A DNA stretch of 9,669 bases from Alphaproteobacteria bacterium (GCA_016869915.1 VGDA01000102.1:1-9669); one strand, 5' to 3'; positions 1 to 6,739 are shown, counted from the first letter of the stretch. The notes: generated by a model not told the origin, from the letters alone. Numbers and translations: made by a program.

Positions 1-11
1 ATCTTCACAGG

Positions 12-41
12 TTGGCAGGCCGCCGGGTCGCCGCCTCGAGT
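12..41 (+). promoter_or_regulatory. Weak candidate promoter of tRNA-fMet
   Basis: TTGGCA at 12-17 matches five of six bases of the -35 consensus. With an 18-base spacer the -10 position falls on TCGAGT (36-41), which is poor (three of six). Transcription would start near 48, leaving a short leader before the tRNA at 52. TACAAG at 41-46 is a better -10 shape but lies too far from this -35. The tRNA could instead be transcribed from outside the window. Confidence 0.22.
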
Positions 42-51
42 ACAAGGTTGC

Positions 52-128
<77 letters not shown>

Positions 129-131
129 GTC

Positions 132-162
132 AAACCCGCCAGGCCTCGCCTGGCGGGTTTTT
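132..162 (+). terminator. Rho-independent terminator of tRNA-fMet
   Basis: A perfect 12-bp stem pairs 132-143 with 149-160 around a five-base loop. The stem ends in AAA/TTT and runs into a T5 tract (158-162). It begins three bases after the encoded CCA, as expected for a terminator closing the tRNA unit. It should also shield the downstream catabolic genes from tRNA transcription. Confidence 0.93.
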
Positions 163-330
163 CGTTCGCGCGCCGGGAGGCGATCGAGCGGAAGCCGCGG
201 CGCTAGGCGGGAGCGCGTCCCGGCTCGCTGCGGTTGGCGGATGCGAACCGCGCGTTGCATCATGCCTCGGCCGGGCGTCGGGCGCGCCGCTTCATCCTCG
301 CAAGCGCCCGCGACCGCCAAGAGGAGATCC

Positions 331-1536
331 ATGGCCGAAGCCTTCGTCTGCGATCCCGTGCGCACCCCGATCGGCCGGTTCGGCGGCGCGCTGTCATCCA
401 TCCGGGCCGACGACCTGGCTGCCATCCCGATCGCCGCGCTCGCTTCGCGCAACCCCGGAGCGGACTGGGCCGCGCTCGACGACGTCGTCCTGGGATGCGC
501 GAACCAGGCCGGGGAGGACAACCGCAACGTCGCCCGGATGGCCGTCCTGCTCGCCGGCATGCCGGTAGTCGTCCCCGGCACGACCGTGAACAGGCTCTGC
601 GGCTCGGGCATGGATGCCGTCGGCATCGCGGCGCGCTCCATCCGCGCCGGCGAGGCCGATTTCGCGATCGCCGGAGGCGTCGAGTGCATGACGCGCGCGC
701 CCTTCGTCATGCCAAAGGCCGAGACGGCCTTCTCCAGGTCGAACGCGGTCCATGACACCACCATCGGATGGCGCTTCGTCAATCCGCGCATGAAGTCTGC
801 CCACGGGATCGACTCGATGCCGGAGACCGCCGACAACGTCGCTCGAGACTTCGCGATCGCGCGGGCGGACCAGGATGCCTTCGCGCAGCGCAGCCAGGAG
901 CGCTGGGCGGCGGCGCAGGCTGCGGGGGTCTTTCGCGACGAGATCGTCCCGGTGCGAATCCCACAGGGGAGGGGTGATCCCCTGGTGGTCGATTCGGACG
1001 AGCACCCGCGGCCCGGGACCACGCAGGAGCAGCTCGCGAGGTTGAGGGGGATCAACGGGCCCGACCTGACGGTGACCGCGGGGAACGCCTCCGGCGTGAA
1101 TGACGGCGCCGCCGCGATGGTCGTGGCATCGCGGGCCGCAGCCGCGGCCCACGGCCTGGTCCCGCTGGCCCGCGTTGTCGGCATGGCGGTGGCCGGTGTC
1201 GAGCCGCGGATCATGGGGGTCGGCCCCGTGCCCGCGATCCGCAAGGTCCTCGCGCGCACCGGCCTGTCCCTCGCGCAGATGGACCTGGTCGAGCTCAACG
1301 AGGCCTTCGCCGCGCAGGCGCTGGCCGTGCTGCGCCAGCTGGGGATCCCCGACGACGCGCCACACGTCAACCCCGATGGCGGGGCGATCGCCATGGGGCA
1401 TCCCCTGGGCATGAGCGGCGCCCGGCTGGTCGGCGCCGCGGCGCGCGGGCTGCACCGGCGTGGAGGGCGCTACGCGCTCTGCTCGATGTGCGTCGGGGTC
1501 GGCCAGGGGATCGCGCTGGTGCTGGAGCGGGCCTGA
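331..1536 (+). CDS. pcaF: 3-oxoadipyl-CoA thiolase (PcaF/PaaJ type)
   Basis: This 401-residue thiolase should cleave 3-oxoadipyl-CoA with CoA into succinyl-CoA and acetyl-CoA, the last step of the beta-ketoadipate and phenylacetate pathways, in the cytoplasm. The three thiolase active-site elements are present: nucleophilic Cys90 in NRLCGSG, His357 in GHPLG and Cys387 in CMCVGVGQG. NEAFA lies at 323-327. The central stretch DTTIGWRFVNP...DSMPETADNVA is the pattern I know from PcaF rather than from acetoacetyl-CoA thiolases, and the length is typical. I chose ATG 331 because GAGGAG lies at 321-326 and the N-terminus aligns there with PcaF; in-frame ATGs at 241 and 262 would add unmatched residues. 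A PaaF-like hydratase follows after 46 bases. The family is certain; substrate specificity is inferred from resemblance. Confidence 0.93.
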   Translation: MAEAFVCDPVRTPIGRFGGALSSIRADDLAAIPIAALASRNPGADWAALDDVVLGCANQAGEDNRNVARMAVLLAGMPVVVPGTTVNRLCGSGMDAVGIAARSIRAGEADFAIAGGVECMTRAPFVMPKAETAFSRSNAVHDTTIGWRFVNPRMKSAHGIDSMPETADNVARDFAIARADQDAFAQRSQERWAAAQAAGVFRDEIVPVRIPQGRGDPLVVDSDEHPRPGTTQEQLARLRGINGPDLTVTAGNASGVNDGAAAMVVASRAAAAAHGLVPLARVVGMAVAGVEPRIMGVGPVPAIRKVLARTGLSLAQMDLVELNEAFAAQALAVLRQLGIPDDAPHVNPDGGAIAMGHPLGMSGARLVGAAARGLHRRGGRYALCSMCVGVGQGIALVLERA

Positions 1537-1570
1537 GGAGGGCCCGGTTCCCGCGTCGGCGCGCGGCGGC

Positions 1571-1576
1571 TATCCT
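1571..1576 (+). promoter_or_regulatory. Candidate -10 box for a leaderless hydratase transcript
   Basis: TATCCT (1571-1576) ends six bases before the hydratase ATG at 1583, which puts the predicted transcription start on the A of that ATG. No Shine-Dalgarno sequence lies in the usual window before this start; the nearest purine-rich stretch (GAGGAGGG, 1535-1542) is about 40 bases away. A weak TTCCCG at 1548-1553 is 17 bases upstream of the -10. Together this suggests a leaderless mRNA, but a G+C-rich sequence can yield such a hexamer by chance. Confidence 0.28.
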
Positions 1577-1582
1577 GCCGGC

Positions 1583-2353
1583 ATGAGCGAGCTGATCGTC
1601 ACGACCCCCGCGCCGCACGTGGCGCATCTTCGGCTGAACAGGCCGGAGGCCCGCAACGCCCTCAACCTCGCGCTGCGCGAGCGGATCGCCGAGGAAATGC
1701 TCCGGGCGAACGCAGATCCAGGGATCCGCGCGATCATCGTCGGTGGCGACGAGAAGGCCTTCGCCGCGGGCGCGGACCTGCGCGAGCTCCAGGAGCTCGA
1801 CGCGGTCGGCGCCCTCGCGCGCAGGGCACCGGAGCTGATGCGCCCCGTCGCCGAGTCGCGCAAGCCGGTGATCGCGGCCGTCCGCGGATTCGCCTTCGGC
1901 GGGGGCTTCGAGCTCGCGCTTGCCTGCGACATCCTCGTGGCCGGGGAGGGCGCGAGGCTGGCGCTGCCGGAGGTGAAGGTCGGCGTGATGCCGGGTGGCG
2001 GAGGCACGCAGCGCCTGTCGCGAGTCGTCGGCAAGCAGCGGGCCATGCTCCTCGCGCTGACCGGCCGCGCGATCTCCGGGCGCGAGGCCGGGGAGATGGG
2101 CATCGCCAGCGCGGTGGTCGCCGATGCCGAGGTCGAGCCGGCGGCGTTGTCGATCGCCTGCGAGATCGCGGCCCTGCCGCCGATCGGCGTGCAGATGATC
2201 AAGGAGGCAATCCTGCGCGGGGCGGACCAGCCGCTCGACGCGGCGCTGGCCTTCGAGCGGCGCAGCTTCCAGTTCCTGTTCGCGACGGATGACCGCGCCG
2301 AGGGAATCGCGGCGTTCTTCGGCAAGCGTGCGCCGGAATTTCGCGGTCGCTGA
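1583..2353 (+). CDS. paaF: Enoyl-CoA hydratase, PaaF-like (2,3-dehydroadipyl-CoA hydratase)
   Basis: This 256-residue crotonase-fold protein should add water across the double bond of an enoyl-CoA, probably 2,3-dehydroadipyl-CoA. Visible elements are the LNRPEARNAL N-terminal strand, AFAAGADL (59-66, CoA and oxyanion region), GFAFGGGFELALACD (102-116), and both catalytic glutamates: Glu110 and Glu130 (in LPEVKVGVMPGGGGTQRL). Having both glutamates favours a true hydratase over an isomerase. The start MSELIV and the C-terminal EGIAAFFGKRAPEFRGR closely resemble E. coli PaaF. The thiolase stop is 46 bases upstream and the two steps are near neighbours in one pathway, but the 3-hydroxyadipyl-CoA dehydrogenase that should act between them is missing here. 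ATG 1583 lacks a ribosome binding site and may be leaderless. A BadK-type or general short-chain hydratase is the main alternative. Confidence 0.9.
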   Translation: MSELIVTTPAPHVAHLRLNRPEARNALNLALRERIAEEMLRANADPGIRAIIVGGDEKAFAAGADLRELQELDAVGALARRAPELMRPVAESRKPVIAAVRGFAFGGGFELALACDILVAGEGARLALPEVKVGVMPGGGGTQRLSRVVGKQRAMLLALTGRAISGREAGEMGIASAVVADAEVEPAALSIACEIAALPPIGVQMIKEAILRGADQPLDAALAFERRSFQFLFATDDRAEGIAAFFGKRAPEFRGR

Positions 2354-2453
2354 ACTCCTCGCTCGGCTATCCTGCCTCGTTGGGGCGGTGTTCGTGGCGG
2401 GGGGCCGGGGCGCGCGTCCGTTCCGCTCCATCCCCCCGTGCCCATGCGAGGGC

Positions 2454-2488
2454 CGCCGCGACGCCGGCGCCCGTCGCGGCGAAGGAGG
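2454..2488 (+). promoter_or_regulatory. Hairpin abutting a strong ribosome binding site before the cupin gene
   Basis: A perfect 10-bp G+C stem pairs 2454-2463 with 2472-2481 around an eight-base loop. The next bases are the Shine-Dalgarno sequence AAGGAGG (2482-2488), four bases before ATG 2493. There is no T-tract, so a classical terminator is unlikely. The stem could protect mRNA, set ribosome access, or mark the boundary between the thiolase/hydratase pair and the following trio. The RBS itself is clear and decides the cupin start. Confidence 0.5.
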
Positions 2489-2492
2489 CAGC

Positions 2493-2930
2493 ATGCAGCC
2501 GATCACCTGGTCGAAGTTCCGGATCTACGACGTCAAGGACAGCGACCTCGACGGCTCGCCCGCCCGCGCCTTCCCGCACGTGCCCGGGGCGCTCTACAAG
2601 GCCGTCAATGGCGGCATCAAGGAACCGGCCTGCCAGGTCAACTTCGAGGACTTCCTCCCAGGCCCGGCGATCGACTGGTTCATGTCCCACGACGAGGTGC
2701 ACTACGTCACGTCGGGCGAGGCGGAGATCGTCGCCTTCGCCCCGCCCCTCCACAAGGAGGAGACGCGCGTCGTGGCGCGTGCAGGGTCCGTCTATCTCCT
2801 TCCGCGTGGCCTGCGCGTGACCTGGCGCGTGCTGGGCGACAAGCCCTTCCGCCATCTCTGCATCTGCTTCCCTGATCCCGGATATCCGACGCCGTTGGCG
2901 CGGAGCGTCGTGCAGCAGGAAGGACGATGA
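2493..2930 (+). CDS. Small EutQ-like cupin-domain protein, function unknown
   Basis: This 145-residue soluble protein has a single cupin beta-barrel. The first motif region is WFMSHDEVHYVTSGEAEIVAF (62-82), and the second is G98 to G106 (AGSVYLLPRG). The pattern resembles EutQ-type cupins more than classical metal dioxygenases: the H-x-H...E set is represented only by His66, Glu68 and His70, and Trp111 sits where motif 2 usually has its histidine. Metal binding is therefore uncertain. No signal peptide or membrane segment is seen. ATG 2493 is set by AAGGAGG at 2482-2488. Its stop overlaps the next start (ATGA, 2927-2930), implying translational coupling and a shared task with the FAD enzyme. 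It could be a lyase or isomerase, a small-molecule sensor, or a stabilising partner. The fold is fairly sure; the role is unknown. Confidence 0.82.
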   Translation: MQPITWSKFRIYDVKDSDLDGSPARAFPHVPGALYKAVNGGIKEPACQVNFEDFLPGPAIDWFMSHDEVHYVTSGEAEIVAFAPPLHKEETRVVARAGSVYLLPRGLRVTWRVLGDKPFRHLCICFPDPGYPTPLARSVVQQEGR

Positions 2931-4330
2931 GCGGGTCCTTCGACCTCGCAGTCGTCGGCGCCGGGACGGCCGGGCTCCCTGCCGCGATGGCGGCCGCCGC
3001 GCGCGGCCTGAGGGTCGTCGTGGTCGAGAAGTCGACGCGCATCGGCGGCACGCTCCACTACTCGTCCGGACAGATGAGCGCGGCCGGCACTCGACTCCAG
3101 CGCGAGCGCGGCATCGAGGACTGCCCTGACCTCCACTACGCCGACGTGATGCGGATAAGTCGCGGCCTCGCGAACGGGCCGCTGGTGCGCCGCGCCGTCG
3201 ACCTCGCGCCGCGCACGATCGACTGGCTGATGGAGATCGGGTTCGAGATGCATCCGTCCTGCCCGGCGATCCTGCATCTCCACGAGGCCTACGCGATCGC
3301 GCGCACCTACTGGGGCGTGGATGGCGGCCGGTCGATCCTCAAGGCGGTCGTGCCGGCCTTCGAGGCCGCGCGCGCGCGCGGCGGGATCGACCTGCGCCTC
3401 GGCACCACGACGACGCGCCTCCTGCCCGGCGAGGGCATCCTGGCGCGCGGGCCGGATGGCGGGGAGGCCCGCATAGAGGCGCGTGCGACGATCCTCGCGA
3501 CGGGAGGCTACGGCGCGAGCCCGGCGATGTTCGCGCGCCTGCATTCGGGCATGCCGCTCTACACGACGGCCTCGCCGACCTCAGACGGCTCGGGGCACGC
3601 CATGGCCGAGATGCTCGGCGCCAAGCTGCGCAACATGCATTTCTGGAAGCCGGCGCTCGCCGGCATCGAGGATCCTGCCGGTTCCGGGCGCGTGGCCTGG
3701 GAGGACGTGCCGGCGCTCACGCCCCAGGTCCGGCGGCCCTGGGAGATCTTCGTCGACGCGCAGGGTCGTCGCTTCGTCGCCGAGGACCACGATAGCGTCG
3801 ATGTCCGCGAGGCCGCGCTCGCGCGGCTTCCAGGACTCGCCTTCTGGGTCGTCTTCGACGAGCACATCCTGCGCGAGGCGCCGCCGCTGCTCCCGCGCTT
3901 CGGGCGCGCGCGGCTCGAAACGTGCTTCGCCACGCATCCCCATTTCGCCCGCGCCGAGGGCGTCGAGGCGCTGTCCGCGCGCACCGGGATCGACGCGGCC
4001 GGGTTGCGCGCGACCATCGCGGCCTACAACGCCGCGATCGCCGTGGGCGGCGGCGATCCGCTCGGCCGGGCCCACATGCCGCGCCCGATCCGCGGCCCCG
4101 TCCTCATGGCGGTGCGCTGCGTCGGCATGGTGCTGCGCACGGCCGGCGGCGTGGTCGTCGACGACCGGTTGCGCGTCCTCGACGCGGGAGGCGCGCCGAT
4201 GCCGGGCCTGCATCTCGCCGGCGAGATCATAGGCGGCGGGACGATGTCGGGCGACGGCTATGTCGGGGGAATGAGCGTCACGCCGGCGCTCGGCTTCGGG
4301 CGCTGGCTGGGCGAGACGGTCCTGTCCTGA
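2927..4330 (+). CDS. FAD-dependent oxidoreductase, FAD_binding_2 (fumarate reductase flavoprotein-like)
   Basis: This 467-residue flavoprotein belongs to the fumarate reductase / 3-ketosteroid dehydrogenase / urocanate reductase superfamily, whose members insert or remove a C-C double bond next to a carbonyl. The N-terminal Rossmann motif is AVVGAGTAGLPAA (8-20), with acidic Glu34 ending strand 2 for ADP-ribose. The second FAD motif is LATGGYG (190-196), PWEIFVDAQGRRFVAED (271-287) follows, and the FAD-closing C-terminus is LHLAGEIIGGG...GYVGG (428-448). Where fumarate reductases typically have an HPT-type substrate segment it reads NMHFWKPA (236-243), so the substrate probably differs. There is no signal peptide and no heme or FMN domain, suggesting a cytoplasmic dehydrogenase. 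It overlaps the cupin gene by four bases, has AGGAAGGA at 2917-2924, and precedes the BKACE gene by 36 bases. The family is sure; the substrate is not. Confidence 0.92.
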   Translation: MSGSFDLAVVGAGTAGLPAAMAAAARGLRVVVVEKSTRIGGTLHYSSGQMSAAGTRLQRERGIEDCPDLHYADVMRISRGLANGPLVRRAVDLAPRTIDWLMEIGFEMHPSCPAILHLHEAYAIARTYWGVDGGRSILKAVVPAFEAARARGGIDLRLGTTTTRLLPGEGILARGPDGGEARIEARATILATGGYGASPAMFARLHSGMPLYTTASPTSDGSGHAMAEMLGAKLRNMHFWKPALAGIEDPAGSGRVAWEDVPALTPQVRRPWEIFVDAQGRRFVAEDHDSVDVREAALARLPGLAFWVVFDEHILREAPPLLPRFGRARLETCFATHPHFARAEGVEALSARTGIDAAGLRATIAAYNAAIAVGGGDPLGRAHMPRPIRGPVLMAVRCVGMVLRTAGGVVVDDRLRVLDAGGAPMPGLHLAGEIIGGGTMSGDGYVGGMSVTPALGFGRWLGETVLS

Positions 4331-4366
4331 GCACGGGGACGGTCGGGCTGCACGAGGAGGAAGACG

Positions 4367-5248
4367 ATGCTGGACAAGGTCATCATCACCTGCGCCGTCA
4401 CGGGTTCCGGCGACACGGTCGGCAAGCATCCGGCGATCCCGGTGACGCCCGAGCAGATCGCGCGCGCCGCGATCGAGGCGGGCGAGGCCGGGGCGGCGAT
4501 CGCGCACATTCATGTGCGTGATCCAAGGACCGGCAAGCCGAGCCGCGACGTCGCGCTGTTCCGCGAGGTCGTCGAGCGCATCCGCGCGAGCAACTCGGAC
4601 ATCGTGCTGAACCTGAGCTGCGGCGCCGGCGGGCGCTACGATCCGCATCCCGAAGATCCGCGCCTCCACGGGCCAGGAAGCACGATGGCGCAGCCCGCGG
4701 ACCGCGTGCGCCACGTGACCGAGCTCAAGCCGGAGATCTGCAGCCTCGACGTCGCGACGATGAACATGGGCGAGGTCGCCTTCGTCCACGTTCCGCGGCA
4801 CCTGCGCGAGATGGCCAGGCTCATGCGGGACGCTGGCGCGAAGCCCGAGCTCGAGGTCTTCGACACCGGCCATGTCCGGCTCGCGCGACACCTCGTCGAC
4901 ACGGGCTTCGTCGACGCGCCGCCGCTCTTCCAGGTCGTCCTCGGCGTCGCCTGGGGCGCGCCGCAGACGCCGGAGAGCGTGATGCACATGCGCAGCCTGC
5001 TGCCTGCTGGCGCGCACTGGGCCGCCTTCGGGATCAGCCGCATGGAGTTCCCGATGGCCGCGCAGGCGGTGCTGCTCGGCGGCCACGTGCGCGTCGGCCT
5101 CGAGGACAACCTCTATGTCGAGAAGGGCGTGTTCGGATCGAACGCCCACCTGGTCGAGAAGGCGGTGCGCCTCGTGCGCGAGATCGGGCCAGAGGTCGCG
5201 ACGCCAGCCGAGGCGCGCGCGCTGCTCGGCCTGCGCGGGACGCAGTGA
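4367..5248 (+). CDS. Beta-keto acid cleavage enzyme (BKACE, former DUF849)
   Basis: This 293-residue TIM-barrel enzyme belongs to the family of 3-keto-5-aminohexanoate cleavage enzyme (Kce). It condenses a beta-keto acid with acetyl-CoA and splits it into acetoacetate and a new acyl-CoA. The zinc site is visible: His47 and His49 in HIHVRD, and Glu246 in RVGLEDN. Arg242 and Asp247 match Kce catalytic Arg226 and Asp231 in spacing from the zinc glutamate. KPEICSLDVATMNMG (121-135) and PELEVFDTGH (160-169) are further family segments. Length is normal. ATG 4367 is supported by GAGGAGG at 4354-4360. It ends a co-directional run after the FAD enzyme, before a strong hairpin. The known substrate range includes 3-keto-5-aminohexanoate, dehydrocarnitine and beta-ketoadipate; nothing visible fixes this one, though the thiolase/hydratase neighbours make a dicarboxylic keto acid attractive. 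Confidence 0.92.
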   Translation: MLDKVIITCAVTGSGDTVGKHPAIPVTPEQIARAAIEAGEAGAAIAHIHVRDPRTGKPSRDVALFREVVERIRASNSDIVLNLSCGAGGRYDPHPEDPRLHGPGSTMAQPADRVRHVTELKPEICSLDVATMNMGEVAFVHVPRHLREMARLMRDAGAKPELEVFDTGHVRLARHLVDTGFVDAPPLFQVVLGVAWGAPQTPESVMHMRSLLPAGAHWAAFGISRMEFPMAAQAVLLGGHVRVGLEDNLYVEKGVFGSNAHLVEKAVRLVREIGPEVATPAEARALLGLRGTQ

Positions 5249-5254
5249 ACCGCG

Positions 5255-5294
5255 CGCGTCGCGGCGGACGGGATCTTCCCGCCGCCGCGACGCG
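5255..5294. terminator. Strong hairpin between convergent genes, likely bidirectional terminator
   Basis: A perfect 13-bp stem pairs 5255-5267 with 5282-5294. It continues past a bulged A (5268) as four more pairs (5269-5272 with 5278-5281) around the five-base loop ATCTT. It fills almost all of the 51-base gap between the BKACE stop (5248) and the stop of the convergent aldehyde dehydrogenase (5300). Neither side has a T-tract, so it is not canonical; it may act with Rho or as a 3' end stabiliser on both mRNAs. Confidence 0.65.
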
Positions 5295-5299
5295 TGGGC

Positions 5300-6739
5300 T
5301 CAGGCGAGGATGTAGCTCGTCTTCACCTGCGTGAAGAACTCCGCCGCGTAGCGTCCCTGCTCGCGCGGCCCGTAGGACGATCCCTTCCGCCCGCCGAATG
5401 GCACGTGGTAGTCGACGCCCGCCGTCGGCAGGTTGACCATCACCATGCCGGCCTCGGCGTTGCGCTTGAAATGCGATGCGTGCTTGAGGCTCGTCGTGCA
5501 GATGCCCGAGGAAAGCCCGAACTCCGTGTCGTTGGCGAGCGCAAGCGCCTCGTCGTAGTCGCGCGCGCGGATCACCGACGCGACCGGCCCGAAGATCTCC
5601 TCGCGGCTGATGCGCATCGCGTTCGTCGCCTCGGTGAACAGCGCCGGCGAGAGGTAGAAGCCCGGCGTGCCGCGGTTGAGCAGCTCGCCGCCAGCCACGA
5701 GGCGCGCACCTTCCTTCGTGCCCAGGCGGATGTACTCGAGGTCCTGGTCGAGCTGCGACTGGTCGACCACCGGCCCGACATGCGTTCCCGCCTTCAGCGC
5801 GTCGTCGACGACGAGGCCCTTCATCCGCTCCGCCAGCGCGGCGACGAAGCGGTCATGGATGCCCTGGGTCACGATCAGGCGCGACGAGGCCGTGCAGCGC
5901 TGGCCGGTCGAGAAGAAGGCGCCGTTCACCGCGCATTCGACGGCGGTCTTCAGGTCCGCGTCGTCGAGGACGACCATCGGGTTCTTGCCGCCCATCTCGA
6001 GCTGGAACTTCGCCATGCGCGCCGAGCACGTCGCCGCGACATGGCGGCCGGTCGCGACGGAGCCCGTGAAGGTGACCGCGTGCACGTCGGGGCTGCGCAG
6101 GATCGCCTCGCCGACGACCGAGCCGCGGCCCATCACCAGGTTGAAGGCGCCCTTCGGGATGCCGGAGCGGGAGATGATCTCCGCGATCGCCCAGCCGCAG
6201 CCCGGCACGAGGTCCGCGGGCTTGAACACCACCGCGTTGCCGTAGCAGAGCGCCGGCGCGATCTTCCATGCTGGGATCGCGATCGGGAAGTTCCACGGCG
6301 TGACGATGCCGACGACGCCCATCGGCTCGCGCGTGATCTCGACCTCCACGCCGGGTCGGACCGAGGCGAGCTTCTCGCCCGAGAGGCGCAGCGCCTCGCC
6401 CGCGAAGAATGCGAAGATCTGCGCGGCGCGGATCGTCTCGCCGATGCCCTCGGCCAGCGTCTTGCCTTCCTCGCGCGAGAGCAGGCGGCCAAGCTCGTCC
6501 TTGCGCGCGAGGATCTCGTCCGAGACCTTCCTCAGGACGTCGTGGCGCTCCTGCGGGGTCGAGCGCGCCCAGCCATAGCTCGCCGCCCTGGCCGCGGCGA
6601 TGGCCGTCGCGACGTCCGCCGCGGAGGCGCGGGCATACTCGCCCACGACGTCGTTCGTGTCGGACGGATTGACGTTGCGGGTCGCTTCGGCGCCCTCGAC
6701 CCATTCGCCAGCGATGAAGTTCGCATGCTGCTTCGCCAT
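5300..6739 (-). CDS. Aldehyde dehydrogenase, probable 2-oxoglutarate semialdehyde dehydrogenase
   Basis: This 479-residue NAD(P)-dependent aldehyde dehydrogenase has the full catalytic set: Asn150 (TPWNFP), Lys173 (FKPAD, cofactor), GSVATG (226-231), general base Glu248 (LEMGGKNP), nucleophile Cys282 (STGQRCTASSR) and Glu381 (EEIFGP). The overall pattern, including NVNPSDTNDVVG near the N-terminus, AIPAWKIAPALCYGN and VDYHVPFGGRKGSS near the C-terminus, resembles B. subtilis YcbD, the glucarate-operon enzyme that oxidises 2-oxoglutarate semialdehyde (2,5-dioxopentanoate) to 2-oxoglutarate. It lies 40 bases downstream of an enolase-superfamily gene on the same strand, matching the order of a non-phosphorylative acid-sugar pathway. 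The start at 6739 has GGGAGA at 6747-6752. Succinate- or another semialdehyde dehydrogenase remains possible. The family is certain; the substrate is likely but inferred. Confidence 0.93.
   Translation of the reverse strand: MAKQHANFIAGEWVEGAEATRNVNPSDTNDVVGEYARASAADVATAIAAARAASYGWARSTPQERHDVLRKVSDEILARKDELGRLLSREEGKTLAEGIGETIRAAQIFAFFAGEALRLSGEKLASVRPGVEVEITREPMGVVGIVTPWNFPIAIPAWKIAPALCYGNAVVFKPADLVPGCGWAIAEIISRSGIPKGAFNLVMGRGSVVGEAILRSPDVHAVTFTGSVATGRHVAATCSARMAKFQLEMGGKNPMVVLDDADLKTAVECAVNGAFFSTGQRCTASSRLIVTQGIHDRFVAALAERMKGLVVDDALKAGTHVGPVVDQSQLDQDLEYIRLGTKEGARLVAGGELLNRGTPGFYLSPALFTEATNAMRISREEIFGPVASVIRARDYDEALALANDTEFGLSSGICTTSLKHASHFKRNAEAGMVMVNLPTAGVDYHVPFGGRKGSSYGPREQGRYAAEFFTQVKTSYILA

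Noticed and set aside
1..51. Possible end of an upstream gene before the tRNA
   Set aside because: Fifty-one bases show no recognisable protein or RNA; nothing can be supported.
234..263. TTGGCG (234-239) and CATCAT (258-263), 18 bases apart, as a promoter for the thiolase gene
   Set aside because: The -10 matches only four of six bases and such weak pairs are frequent. The 163-330 region shows no stronger promoter or operator, so I do not call one.
241..330. Longer N-terminus for the thiolase from ATG 241 or 262
   Set aside because: The extra 23-30 residues do not resemble a thiolase, and ATG 331 has GAGGAG five bases upstream and aligns with PcaF.
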